Shown one piece after another: positions 32,405 to 42,700 of a DNA stretch of 64,000 nt. This stretch comes from Flammeovirgaceae bacterium (lineage in GTDB: Bacteria; Bacteroidota; Bacteroidia; Cytophagales; Cyclobacteriaceae): positions 61,500-125,499 of the forward strand of contig JADJMA010000015.1 in NCBI GenBank assembly GCA_016709845.1, read 5' to 3'. Made by a program: the position numbers and the translations under genes. Position 1 is the first letter of the stretch. Each line of letters starts with the position of its first letter. The notes below the pieces were generated by a model. That model searched no databases and was not told the origin of the DNA. It was given only the letters and a program-made list of their open reading frames with translations.

Positions 32405-33194
32405 TTATAGTTTCGTCATATAATTTTCCCAATCACTTAGCAATTCGGTTTCGGTTATTTTAAGTGACTGAAGTATCTCGGATTTTTTATTGAAGGGTAA
32501 AAGTTTTTTTAACTCTGTTCTCCCATATTTACTATCAATATACATAACCAAGGATCCTGATAGTCCATATTTCAATTGCCCTGTCCAGAAATTGTCCAAA
32601 ATGTTGGGAATCTTTTTATCAGAGATAGCTTTTTTAACCTCTGCAATCCTTGATGAGTCGCATTGTCCTGAAGCATACGTTGCTAACCCTTCAACAAACC
32701 AGTCAATGCCTTCTACATTACTAAAATCAGGGCTTGCATTTAGTTGTCCATGAAATACATGAACCAACTCATGTGTGATAAGTTGTTGGGTCTTTATGCT
32801 TTCAGAATATTTATGCTCACAGGCTATTTTATCCCAATTTTTTGGAGAAATCATGTCAAGTTTCAATGCAACACCACTTGCAACCATCCAACATTCTGAT
32901 TTAAAGTCTGGCATTTTCCAGTCTATTTGCCATGCACTGTCCAAAGATTGTCTGCTTGGGTGAATGTAGATATCGAAATCACTTTTAAAATGACTTGCAA
33001 AAAAGTCATTAACAGACCTAATACCATGGTCAATTATTTTTAGATATTCTTTTTTATTTTGGTTGTCAATTTGAGTATAATAAACTGTATAATTTTTCAG
33101 TTTTACTGATAACCACTTTCCGTCAATTGTTGTCAAGCCAAGCATAATTAGGAATAATGGAAGATATCGCTAATAATTTTGATATTGTTTTCAT
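32405..33194 (-). CDS. Secreted putative gluzincin metallopeptidase (peptidase MA-like) (one frameshift)
   Basis: The true start is probably 33194: MKTISKLLAISSIIP is a signal peptide, and one base later the frame continues IMLGLTTIDGKWLSVKLKNY (the long frame begins at 33145). The zinc motif is HELVH in LITHELVHVFHGQL (about residue 138 of the long frame), and 20 residues on GIDWFVEGLATYASGQ gives the third ligand Glu, the gluzincin pattern of peptidase MA-like (DUF1570-type) proteins. The rest is a mixed alpha-beta domain. It is exported and its substrate is unknown. AT-rich, with repeat copy 3 just ahead of the start (33201-33239). Confidence 0.75.
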
Positions 33195-33200
33195 AATTTT

Positions 33201-33239
33201 TTCTTTTCGCTGAATCTTGCCATGAACGCCAGTGTTATT
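33201..33239. repeat. Imperfect island repeat, copy 3 (diverged)
   Basis: TTCTTTTCGCTGAATCTTGC then CATGAACGCCAGTGTTATT. It keeps the TTCTT..CGC.GA.TCT.GCC..GAAC.CC frame of copies 1 and 2 (about 60-65% by eye) and lies between the metallopeptidase and the methyltransferase genes. Confidence 0.5.
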
Positions 33240-33343
33240 GTTGATCGCATGACCAAACAATCTTACTATTTATTTTTACCTTTTTCTCTGGTCGCAGGTC
33301 TACAATAAATATTTTGACCAACAACAACTAGTAGGGACATTTA

Positions 33344-33982
33344 TCAAATCCTGTTTTCTTTCTTAAAAAGCAAAGTTAAAATGCGGGGAATGTTAGTTCG
33401 TTCATTATCATCGAAATATTCACTTACATCAAGTATTTGAAAACCGCTTTTTTTAGCCGCACTTATAAAGTCCGAAATATTGTGGTTAAAGCAAGTTACA
33501 ATTTGCAATCCATTTTTTGTCTCAAACTTTGCTTTAGTTCCAATATATTGTTTAAATGGGTGCAACTCCCCAACATAAACATAGCCATTGTCTGTAATCA
33601 CTTTACTAAGTTCTTCAAAAACTCTATTTAAATTTTCAATATGCTCCAACACTAAACTAAAAGTCGCCAAGTCAAATTTTCCATTGTCCGCAAAGCTCCA
33701 GGCACTAGTAATATCTGCTTGAATAAATTGAACTCTGTCAGATTGTATTTTAGTTTTTGCCTTTCCTAGCATTTCTTCCGACAAGTCAACGGCAACAATA
33801 TTTTTTGCTTTTGAAAGTATCCATTCTGTGTTTTTACCTGTCCCACATCCAATTTCTAAACATCTGTCAAATACTATGCTGTTTAGAGTTGTCTTAAGAG
33901 AAACAGCTTCTAAGTCTCTCGTCTTGTTAATATTTGTGTCGTATTGGTCTGCCCAAATGTTGTATGCTTCCTTTACCTTCAT
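33344..33982 (-). CDS. Class I SAM-dependent methyltransferase
   Basis: 212 residues, intact. MKVKEAYNIWADQYDTNINK is the usual lead of small-molecule/ubiquinone-type methyltransferases. Motif I is CLEIGCGTGKNTEWIL, motif post-I IVAVDLSEEMLGKAK, motif II region FIQADITSAWSFADNGKFDL, motif III LEHIENLNRVFEELSKVITD followed by GYVYVGELHPF. Substrate unknown. It shares strand and AT-rich composition with the neighbouring metallopeptidase and small membrane protein and is probably part of the same acquired segment. Confidence 0.9.
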   Translation of the reverse strand: MKVKEAYNIWADQYDTNINKTRDLEAVSLKTTLNSIVFDRCLEIGCGTGKNTEWILSKAKNIVAVDLSEEMLGKAKTKIQSDRVQFIQADITSAWSFADNGKFDLATFSLVLEHIENLNRVFEELSKVITDNGYVYVGELHPFKQYIGTKAKFETKNGLQIVTCFNHNISDFISAAKKSGFQILDVSEYFDDNERTNIPRILTLLFKKENRI

Positions 33983-34452
33983 TTTATGTCAATTCTTTTA
34001 TTTTTAACAACGCCGCCCCCCCCCCCGAAATTCAAAAGTTAATCTTTCTTTGGGGGGGGGGGTTGGAAAAAAAAAGGGGGGTCTGATTTAAAGAAAATCT
34101 ATGATTATGATTTACACGTCTTCTTATCAACAGAAGATAGGTATGCCAAAGGGTTGAACACCCTTGAAGCCAGTCCCAGTACCTGAGTTGACTGCTAAAA
34201 AACCGATTCTTTAAATAATTTTGTTTGCTCACCACTGAACAACTCTAAGATATTTTTATGCCTAACTTTTTGGTTTCAGCCGGGCTTCAACATCAATAAA
34301 GGTTAAATAATGAACTCAGGCTTGTGGCTGTTTTGGTTTCATCTGGAGATATAACCATTTAGCTCCGTTATTTAGCTTTTTGATTTTGAATAAGGTCGTT
34401 GTGTAGCTTGCGATCAAGAGGTGCGGTGCGGTTGGGGTTTTATTGGTCGGGT
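33983..34452. other. Intergenic region with C-run/G-run inverted repeat, low confidence sequence
   Basis: 470 bases. At 34012-34026 and 34052-34062 a run of C and a run of G (10 or more each) flank a ~30-base AT-rich centre, followed by A and G runs to ~34080. This looks like a homopolymer-inflated stretch or a fold-back artefact, as in the block near 20250. From 34080 to 34452 I see no supported gene; short minus-strand frames there lack family character. Confidence 0.6.
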
Positions 34453-35617
34453 TCACAGGAATTTCTTTCCTTCAAAGTATTCGAGCAATGCACCACCCCC
34501 TGTGGATACATAACTTACTTTTTCTTCGAAGCCAAATTTGGCAACTGCTGCCGCGGAGTCACCACCGCCAATCAGAGAGAAGGCGCCTTTCTCTGTAGCG
34601 CGCACTACCGCTTCGGCCACGGATTTTGTTCCGCTTTCAAACTTGGCCATTTCAAATACACCCATGGGGCCATTCCACAAAATAGTTTTTGAGTCTTCAA
34701 TTACTTTTGAAAATACCTCGGTTGCCTGTGGTCCGATATCCAAACCCATCCAGCCATCGGGGATGGCGTTGTTATTAACAATTTGTGTATTGGCTTGCGC
34801 ATCAAATTTATCACCGGCCACGGAGTCTATCGGCAAATGCAGTTCAACACTTTTTGCTTTTGCTTTTGAATAAGCTCTTTGGCTAAATCAAGTTTATCTA
34901 ATTCAACTAATGAGTTCCCTATATTTCCGCCCAAGGCTTTAAAGAAAGTGTAGGACATACCACCACCAATAATCAAGTGGTTTACTTTATCCAGTAATTT
35001 TTTCGATCAGTAAAATCTTATCCGAAATTTTAGCGCCACCCATGATAGCCGTAAAGGGTTTAACAGAATTTTCCAGCACCTTTTTGGCGTTCGCTAATTC
35101 GGCAGCCATTACGAGGCCGGCACATTTATCTTTAAAAACTGAGCAACAATAGTAGTGGAGGCATGGGCCCGGTGTGCCGTACCGAAGGCATCATTGACAT
35201 ACAGATCGCCATGCTTAGAAAGTTTTTCAGCAAAGGCCACATCTCCTTTTCCTCCTGCTTATAGAAACGGAGATTTTCAAGTAGCAAAACTTCTCCGGGT
35301 TTTAACGAACCCGAAAGTTTATAACTCTCCTCGCCAATGCAGTCCGAAGCAAATTTAACAGGTACGCCTAACAGCGACTCCGTTGTTTTGATTGCATGCT
35401 TTAATGAATATTTATCCTCTGGCCCCTCTTTGGGTCTTCCTAAGTGCGACATTAATACGCAACTACCACCATCGCTTAAAATTTTCTTTAGGGTTGGAAT
35501 GGTTGCCCGGATGCGATTGTCATCCGTTACTTCAAAGCTTTTATTAAGGGGCACATTAAAATCAACACGAATGAGGGCGCGCTTGCCGTGGAAGTTAAAA
35601 TCGTTAATAGTTTTCAT
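34453..35617 (-). CDS. pgk: Phosphoglycerate kinase (several frameshifts)
   Basis: The start at 35617 gives MKTINDFNFHGKRALIRVDF and NVPLNKSFEVTDDNRIRATI, then GGSCVLMSHLGRPKEGPEDK, LLLENLRFYKQEE: the substrate-binding N-domain. Shifts between ~35230 and 34840 break the middle, but the pieces follow in order: SKHGDLYVNDAFGTAHRAHA, CAGLVMAAELANAKKVLENS, VKPFTAIMGGAKISDKILLI, HLIIGGGMSYTFFKALGG. The C-domain has DGWMGLDIGPQATEVFSKVI, ILWNGPMGVFEMAKFESGTK, FSLIGGGDSAAAVAKFGFEE, STGGGALLEYFEGK. ~390 residues expected; the span is ~20 bases short, so some indels are losses. ATP-making step of glycolysis; cytoplasmic. Confidence 0.96.
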
Positions 35618-35680
35618 GGGTCACTGTTTTGAAGTGCCTAAGTTAGTGAATGATCCGGAGCGGGGATAAAATGTTAGCGG

Positions 35681-36190
35681 CTATTTTTCAGCAAACGATT
35701 GAAGTTCGTTCATAGAAACAGGGATAAATTCCATCCACTTTTCTGTTTCTGCATAGAGCTTCAATATTTTGTTTCTTTTTTCAAGTAATCGGGTAAAATG
35801 TCCTTTTAGGAATAGAATATCAGCAGCGTCTCCCAGAATTCCTAAAGGTGATTCATAATAGAAATGATCTACCATAACCGTGTCTTCCCCCATCACGTAG
35901 AAAAAGTGATCGTGAATCATATTTTTGAAAAATCCGCTTACCATTTCAGAGGTAAAGAAGAAGGGAGGTGTGTATTTGCTGATTTTAGTTTCTAAGCTAT
36001 GCCGGATACCCAGGTGTGTGGCTTGCCACAATACCTTTTGGTTGGGGCCTATAAGTCCTGAAGTTACTCCACCCACGGCATCTTCTTTGGTATGTTGAAA
36101 AGAAATTTTATGAAGATCAACGCTACGTGCTAGGTCAAAGCAAATTTCTATCGGTGCTTTTATAAAAGTAGTCAGTTCGATCTTATTCAC
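35681..36190 (-). CDS. SRPBCC family protein (START-like lipid/ligand fold)
   Basis: 169 residues, intact. MNKIELTTFIKAPIEICFDL has the opening beta strand and A.IE..FD helix of the family, followed by AVGGVTSGLIGPNQKVLWQA, TPPFFFTSEMVSGFFKNMIH, DHFFYV and TVMVDHFYYESPLGILGDAA. Such stand-alone proteins (cell-division-inhibitor-like SRPBCC) are common in Bacteroidota. The ligand is unknown. It lies between pgk and pfk on the same strand, 11 bases after the corrected pfk stop, so it is probably in their operon. Confidence 0.8.
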   Translation of the reverse strand: MNKIELTTFIKAPIEICFDLARSVDLHKISFQHTKEDAVGGVTSGLIGPNQKVLWQATHLGIRHSLETKISKYTPPFFFTSEMVSGFFKNMIHDHFFYVMGEDTVMVDHFYYESPLGILGDAADILFLKGHFTRLLEKRNKILKLYAETEKWMEFIPVSMNELQSFAEK

Positions 36191-36201
36191 AGGCTCTCCA
36201 T

Positions 36202-37313
36202 TTAATCTCCAAAACTAATTCCGAGTCCTTTCGCAGCAGTAACTAAAAAAGAATCCTGCTTCAACGTATTGTATTCTTTAGTTGCTTCCTCTAGCGACAC
36301 ATCAGTAATGTTATTATTTTTAAATGCCACCATACGGCCAAATTTTTCTCCAACGCAAGGTCAAATGCTTTTACACCAAAAAGCGATGCGAGTACCCGAT
36401 CAAAGGCAATAGGTGTTCCGCCCCGTTGCACATGGCCTAACACGGTTTCGCGGATTTCTGCCGGGCAGCCAGCATCTTTTAATTGTTTGGAAAGCTGATA
36501 AGCAACTCCACCCAAACGAACGTGTTCCGAGCCTTTGTCACCAATCGAAGAGGTGATAGTACCTGCTTTCGGTTTAGCGCCTTCTGCTATCACTATGTTG
36601 GCAAAGCCACGCCCTTTTTTATACCTCGTGCTGATCCGCTTCACCAGTTTGTTTATATCGTAGGGTATTTCGGGGATAAGACAAATTTCTGCACCTCCGG
36701 CAATGGCAGTATGCAAAGCAATCCAACCGGCATCGCGCCCCATTACCTCCATAATCATTACGCGATGATGACTTTCTGCGGTTGTCACTAATTTGTCAAA
36801 ACTGTCGGTGGCAATTTGCACAGCTGTTTGAAAGCCAAAGGTTAGGTCGGTAGCCGAAAGATCGTTATCAATAGTTTTAGGAACACCGATCATGGGAATT
36901 CCTTTATCGAAAAGTGCTTTGGATATTTTTTGAGAACCATCTCCACCAATATTTATAATGGCATCGAAGTTTAATAACTTGAGTTTATTTACGAGTTCAT
37001 CACTGCGATCTACAAACCGGATGGTTCCATTGGGCTGAGGATAGGGAAACTTTATAGGATTTCCCTTATTGGTTGTCTTAAGAATTGTTCCTCCTTTAAC
37101 ATGAATTCCTGCGGTAACCTTACTGGTGAGTTTGATTACTTCCTGCGGTTCATTCAAAACGCCATTAAAGGCTTCTATACTTCCATATACTTCCCAGTCT
37201 TCATTTTTTGCAACCCGGCTTTGTTTGCGTGCTCGCTTGCAAATTGCACGGATAACCGCGTTAAGCCCTGGCGAGTCGCCACCACCGGTCAATACAAGAA
37301 TTCTTTTTGTCAT
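36202..37313 (-). CDS. 6-phosphofructokinase (one frameshift near the C-terminus)
   Basis: The start MTKRILVLTGGGDSPGLNAV has the first phosphate loop. INIGGDGSQKISKALFD and VPKTIDNDLSATDLTFGF are the catalytic loops, with the Asp base in TIDND; IMEVMGRDAGWIALHTAIAG and LIPEIPYD, CPAEIRETVLGHVQRGGTP follow. The frame leaves near 36340; the correct end is VTAAKGLGISFGD with stop 36202-36204 (~370 residues). GGDGS has Gly where PPi-users have Asp (E. coli G104), but PKTIDND has Lys where ATP-users of the E. coli type have Gly (124). This mixed pair occurs in the long ATP-PFK/group III branch, so donor preference is best left open. Cytoplasmic, glycolysis. Confidence 0.93.
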
Positions 37314-37415
37314 TTCTCTAATAGGTCTCTAATGATTCAAGGCAATCGCCTGAAATGAATTTATCAATATCCAAGTAAGATATTAAATAGAACCAATTTT
37401 GAAGGAAATATTTTT

Positions 37416-38371
37416 TTAATCTGCTGAGGCTCTTCGCAAGCGGTCATTTATGGCTTTGCCTAGCCCCGCTTCGGGTAAAAACTCGGATAGGATGACATCG
37501 ATTTCTTTTTTATCGAGTTCGCGAAGTGCTGCAAAAAAATGCTGAGCGGCCTCATCTACGTTTCCGGATTTAGACAGAATGATCTGATTTTTGGGACCTA
37601 CCCGTTCAACCCCATTTTGAAAAGCCAATACACCCACTTTCAGATGCGAATATTGGCTAACCAATTCTGGCAGGTTTCCGATCTCGACTTTTTTTCGAGG
37701 CGCATAGTGACTTTTTAACTGGCCCGGAGCTTTGGGGTTAGAAGAGCTATTTAATTGAACGTCTACTTTTCCAATCTCATTTTCAATATCTTCTATACTT
37801 AGACCACCTAATCGATAAACTATCGCGCGGTCATTCTCAAAACCTATAATGGTGGACTCAAGCCCAACCCGACACTCACCGCCATCCAGAATATATTTTA
37901 ATTGATCGCCTAGTTGGTCATTCACATGATCGGGTCTTGTTGGACTAACATAACCAAAGGATTGGCACTCGGTGCTGCCAGTGGAAAGGATAGGGATTGA
38001 AGGAGTGACTGAGTTAATGGATGATCAGGACATCGAATGCCCACCGTATCCATACCCGAGGTAACAAGGTCGGGGATAATGTCTTTCTTTTTTAAGAGTA
38101 AGGTAAGCGGACCCGGCCAAAATTTTGAAGCCAGTTTTTCGGCCTTGGCGGGAAACGACTCGACAAGTTCTTTAGCCTGTACCAAGTTGGTCACATGCAC
38201 GATAAGCGGATCAAACTGGGGTCTGTTCTTAACCTGAAAAATTTTTATTACTGCCTTTACGTTGAGCGCATCACCAGCAAGGCCATAGACAGTTTCTGTG
38301 GGAATAGCAACCAGATCACCCTGATCTAAGAGTTCTTTTGCTTTAGTAAGATTCTTTCCGATTTCTGCCAT
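37416..38371 (-). CDS. L-threonylcarbamoyladenylate synthase, Sua5/TsaC type (one frameshift)
   Basis: The first frame (start 38371) carries the YrdC fold: LLDQGDLVAIPTETVYGLAG, IKIFQVKNRPQFDPLIVHVT, KFWPGPLTLLLKKKD, VGIRCPDHPLTQSLLQSLSF, PLAAPSANP. At about 37940 the frame changes, and NDQLGDQLKYILDGGECRVG, LESTIIGFENDRAIVYRLGG and APGQLKSHYAPRKKVEIGNL, the Sua5 C-terminal domain with its linker, continue to 37416. ~318 residues, so it is the long Sua5 form rather than the short TsaC. It makes the TC-AMP used for t6A at tRNA position 37. Confidence 0.93.
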
Positions 38372-38447
38372 GTAGCAGCAAAGCTAAAATTAATCTCAAA
38401 ATTGTCATTGGCTTCAGTTACGCAAAAACAAGATTGTGTTGTCAGGT

Positions 38448-38469
38448 TGACCCGATAGCTATCGGGTCA
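38448..38469. repeat. Perfect 22-base palindrome, REP-like
   Basis: TGACCCGATAGCTATCGGGT plus CA reads identically on both strands with no loop. CCCGATAGCTATCGGG is a palindrome type often seen many times in Bacteroidota genomes. It lies in the gap between Sua5 and the small membrane protein gene, ~77 bases upstream of the Sua5 start. Confidence 0.8.
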
Positions 38470-38596
38470 GGCTAACATTGGTAGTATTAAACTTTTGCAT
38501 AATTCCAGTTGTTAGCTATATAACTAATCAGGTGATTGAAGTTGATTTGTGCTGAAAGAATAAAGACTGTAAGTTGCACATAATTCAAATGAAAAT

Positions 38597-38758
38597 ATGA
38601 GCAATAAAACCCGATCGATTTTAAAAGCTATAGCCGTAATTCTGGTGTTGCTGGCGGTTTTGATGGAATTAAAATTTGTAATTATTCCCGTGTTGGTAGT
38701 TTATAAATTTTGGATTCTGGTAATCGCTTTCGGATTACTACTGGTTGGTTCGAAGTGA
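38597..38758 (+). CDS. Small membrane protein (53 residues), hypothetical
   Basis: MSNKTRSILKAIAVILVLLA then VLMELKFVIIPVLVVYKFWI and LVIAFGLLLVGSK: a basic start and two hydrophobic helices. Too short for usual gene finders. Its stop lies inside the 3' end of the convergent Nudix gene (21-base overlap). The pattern basic N-terminus, two helices, clean ATG argues for a real gene, but I know no family. Confidence 0.5.
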   Translation: MSNKTRSILKAIAVILVLLAVLMELKFVIIPVLVVYKFWILVIAFGLLLVGSK

Positions 38759-39280
38759 TTTTATTTTCATTCGGAGTACCGAGCGCTCAGGATTATAATC
38801 TTCCAGCGACTCTAAGGGAATCCATTTGACATCGTGCGATTCGTCACTTACAATAATTTTATCATGTAAGGATGCTTCCAAAAGAAACCGGATGTCAAAA
38901 TGAAAATGCTCCGGAAAGTCTGTCCGTTTTGGAATTAAGTGAATGTCTACATCGAAGGGCGTGTTACTAACCACTCGAAATTTTTTTAAACCGGTTTCTT
39001 CTTCAGCTTCCCGTAAGGCTACCTGTAAAATATTTTCGTCCCCATCCGCATGACCCCCGGGTTGAACCCACTTATTTAATTTGGCATGATGTACCAGTAA
39101 TGCTTGCGTATGTGAAGGGTCGACAACCCAGGCGGAGCCGGTGATATGGCCTGACAAATGGGTGCGTTCAAAACAATTAGGCTGCTTTAATAATTCAAGA
39201 AAGCGTGGAATAAACAGGGCTTCATCCGCATACGCTGACTGATAATCCGAAAAGAAGCGGACCAACAACTCACGATTCAT
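38738..39280 (-). CDS. Nudix hydrolase
   Basis: 180 residues, intact. The Nudix box GHADGDENILQVALREAEEE TGL (continuous in the protein, ~75-97) fits G-x5-E-x7-R-E-U-x-E-E-x-G-U. Before it, HITGSAWVVDPSHTQALLVH and HAKLNKWVQPGGH give the first strands of the fold; after it, FDVDIHLIPKRTDFPEHFHF is typical of the family that hydrolyses nucleoside-diphosphate compounds. Cytoplasmic; substrate unknown. It is followed 5 bases upstream by the small secreted-protein gene, probably one operon. Confidence 0.9.
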   Translation of the reverse strand: MNRELLVRFFSDYQSAYADEALFIPRFLELLKQPNCFERTHLSGHITGSAWVVDPSHTQALLVHHAKLNKWVQPGGHADGDENILQVALREAEEETGLKKFRVVSNTPFDVDIHLIPKRTDFPEHFHFDIRFLLEASLHDKIIVSDESHDVKWIPLESLEDYNPERSVLRMKIKSLRTNQ

Positions 39281-39285
39281 TCGTT

Positions 39286-39639
39286 TTATTGTATAACAAT
39301 AGTAACCTTATTGAATCGCCCGTCTTCGAGTTTACCAATAATTTCACCACCGCCTGAGTTATCCTTATCCTCCTTTCGGGCAATTACATAGAATGAAATG
39401 GCTTTCATTTTCTTAAACTTAACAACGCCTTTATCATCGGAGATTCCTTCGGCTACTATATTTTCTTCTTTCAGGTAGTCTTGCTCATTTTCAAAGAGCT
39501 TTACTTCGGCTCCACTAACGGTATTTCCTACATCATCGCGCACCGTAATGGTCAACGATGTATTCAAAATTTGAGCTGAGCTGCGCGTATAAGAGAAAGT
39601 GAGAAGAGAAACGGCTGCGATAAGGATAAATGTTTTCAT
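39286..39639 (-). CDS. Small secreted protein with a transthyretin/CarboxypepD-reg-like domain
   Basis: 117 residues. Signal peptide MKTFILIAAVSLLTFSYTRS with AQ cleavage, then LTITVRDDVGNTVSGAEVKL, GISDDKGVVKFKKMKAISFY, the layout of CarboxypepD_reg-like/SpaA-type beta sandwich domains. FNKVTIVIQ is the last strand. Probably periplasmic; no known partner. Same strand as the Nudix gene, 5 bases away. Confidence 0.7.
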   Translation of the reverse strand: MKTFILIAAVSLLTFSYTRSSAQILNTSLTITVRDDVGNTVSGAEVKLFENEQDYLKEENIVAEGISDDKGVVKFKKMKAISFYVIARKEDKDNSGGGEIIGKLEDGRFNKVTIVIQ

Positions 39640-39727
39640 GATTTATAAGATAAAGGGTTCATAATTGCATTTGATGGTACATAGTTACACAAATGAGGCA
39701 AGAAAATAAACTTTTAGGGGTCGTTCC

Positions 39728-42700
39728 TTACCGAAGCAGTGCCACGCCACCGTGTTGTTCCTGAATTCCTTTCTCGGGCCTGAACGAACTGACATATTTA
39801 ACTACATAGGCATACGTTCCTCCAGGCAAAGGTCTACCAAGATTGTTGTTGTAGCCACCGTTCCATTTAAAATATCGATCCTTCGATTCAAAAACCAATT
39901 CGCCCCAGCGATTGTAAATGAAAATCTGGAAGTTATCGGTAATGAAGTAAGAGTAAACAAAGAAGTCGGTGTTGGTGGTTACCGAACTGGTAGGCCGGAA
40001 GGCGGTAGGCGCAACAATCTTAGGCACGCAATTGTTATCTACTTCCGTTTGATCGCGCGAAATGCAACCGAACGAGTTTGTGATATCTACTTCATAAAGG
40101 CCTTCACTATCTGCGGTAAGAATCCGTTGCGTGTAATTCAAAGTCAGATCGTTTTTGAACCAGTTGTACGAGGTAAAATTTCCCGGATCTAAATCAATAC
40201 TGGCAGTATTCGGATCGTTATTATCAGGATCATTGCAAATGATTACGCGGTTTGGCAATTCACCTGTAGGTAAGGGTGCCTTGATAACCTGAATCTGAGC
40301 AGGGGTTGTACAACTTCCTTTGATAACATCTACACGGTAAATTCCCGCTTCCGTTTGATTGATTGTGGCCGTGCTTGCTCCGCTTATTACTACATTATCG
40401 CGGAACCACGCGAAGGTAACACCGGTAGCATTGGTGGTTGCTGTTAGCGTAAAAGGTTTGTCATCATCGCAGGCTGGTGTACCGGTAACCGCTGCGGTAA
40501 TTAGTCCGGATACTTCCACGGTTTTAGGTGCCGAACGAACAACACAACCATTTAATGTGCTCACGACCTCTACTGCATACGATGCGCCATTGTCTAAGGT
40601 TGTGATGGCGATCTGCTGTCCAAGTCCTTGTAATAGACCATTTCTAAACCAACGATAGGTAAAGCTTCCTGTTGGTTGTGCGGATAAAATAACCTGATCG
40701 GCACAGGCATCAGTTTGAGTAAACGTTGGAGCGATTACACCAGGAACATTTATAATAGTGCTTTGCGTTGCTGGGCAACCTGCACCGGTAGCAGTTACCG
40801 TATAGGTTACTGTGCCGACTCCAGGTAGTAGTTGTATGGTTGGTCCGGTGGTTGGTCCAACAATACTGCCCGGTACATTGGTTGACCAAACGTATGTTGC
40901 TCCGCCCGATGCTGTAAGGGTAGGGACTACGGCACACACATCAGGCATAAACGAAACACTAATTGGCACAGCCTGGGTAACTGCAAAATTGTTAATGTTG
41001 AAAATACATCCCGTATTGTCACGCACTTCAATAGTATAAGTTCCGGCTGCCAAGCCGGGTACAATATCAAACACAGCAGTAGCTGAAGCTGTTGGTCCAA
41101 TAACTTGGCCTGTTCCGTTGTTTGTAACTGTGTATTGTAATGGAAGCGTAAATGCTCCCGCAGTTGTTACTCGTACTGTTACCGGATCGCAATTAGGCGG
41201 TTGCGCAAGTGCCGTGGCTGTACAGGTAGCCTCCGATACTCCAACTGCACTGGAGATGGTACATCCTGAGATCTGATCGCTTACCATAGCCGAAAAAGTG
41301 CCTGCTCGTTGTCCAACAATAGGCCCAATGGTTGAAGGAGCTACTTGATCAATGCCTTGTTGATTAAAACTATTGGGTCCGGTAAGGAAATACGAATAGG
41401 GACCAGCCGGTGGTGCCGATGGGTTTAGTTGCAGACTGATTTCACCATTGGTCATTCCGCATCCAACCGGATTCGTTCCACTCAACGTAAAGGTTGGCGA
41501 TACATTAATCGTAAAAATTTTATCATCGGTAACAGTACAGGTTGTAACGGGATCGGTAACGGTAACTTCGTACGTGAATACACCGGGTAGTGAGGTATCG
41601 ACTGCTTGTGTTTGAATAGTGCTTGCATTCACACCATCTACTTTCCAGAGTATGGTCATCCCTGGGTTTTGTGCGTTCAGTGTTGGAGTTGCATTATCTT
41701 CACAGATGGTCAGGTCAGGTCCGATATCAACCTGCGGTCGATTGTCGGCAACAATACTTTGTGCAAAAGAGAAGCATCCATTGGTATCTGTATTGGTAAC
41801 GGATATAAAAGCCTGATCATTGACGGTAATCGTTTGTGTTGTTTCTCCACTCGACCATAAATAAGTAAGTCCTGGAAGATTGCCTGAGTTTGCATCGAGT
41901 ATGACGGACCCGGTACACAATACAGCAGCACCCGGTAAAGTGGGTGGGGGTGGTGGACTGAATACCCGAACTTGTTTTATTATAGTAGTATCAAGACTGC
42001 ATCGATTAGTAAGTCGCATGGATACGGTGTACAATCCTGGCGCAGCATACAAATGAACGGGCGCAGCCTCTGTGCTGCACCGCCATCACCAAAAACCATT
42101 GAAACTTATCGATAGCGTCAGTTGCCGTGCCAGCAAATCTTGTTGAGTCACCAAAACAGATACCGGCAAATTCAAAACCTGGACCACCAAAAGCATTGCT
42201 TTGAATCTGAATAAAATTAGGCAAGCCGAGTCGACTGTTCGTTGCAGGAAGTAATGCAAAGCCTGCCGGATTATACGTTGATAGTTGCGTGGTGTCATCC
42301 GAAGCAAGAATAGTTCCCAAGGTTCCACTTCCGTTGATGGCGGTATAAATCTTGCTATCGGGACCCAATTGCAATGCACCTAATTCAACGGGTTGCTGAA
42401 TTCGTTGTTTGAAGAAAGGTCGCTCTAAAGAATCAAGAAAGTATTCAAATATTTGTGATGGGGAAGGTGATCCCTTTACGGTTGCAAATACTTTATTTCC
42501 GCCTGGCGAAAACTCAATTCCGTACACCTGTCCATTGGGTTCTTTCAAATCAATTTTACGATAATTATCTAACCGACCTGTGCTGTCATTTAAAGTAAAT
42601 AGTTCGATCAGGTTACTGGTTCCCGGTGTTGATAAGGCAACGGCCACATTATTCTCGGCCCAATCTTCATATACCCTTCGCCATTTTGTTGGGCTTTAAA

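Noticed and set aside
34032..34235. Minus-strand 67-residue frame next to the C/G runs
   Set aside because: Overlaps a doubtful homopolymer stretch and has no recognisable motif.
34453..38371. Genuine pseudogenisation of pgk, pfk and Sua5
   Set aside because: All conserved residues are present in order and breaks are single-base; these are essential or core genes, so sequence error is far likelier.
42086..42379. Several 60-100-residue frames inside the giant surface-protein and other large genes
   Set aside because: They are other-frame shadows of the real genes.
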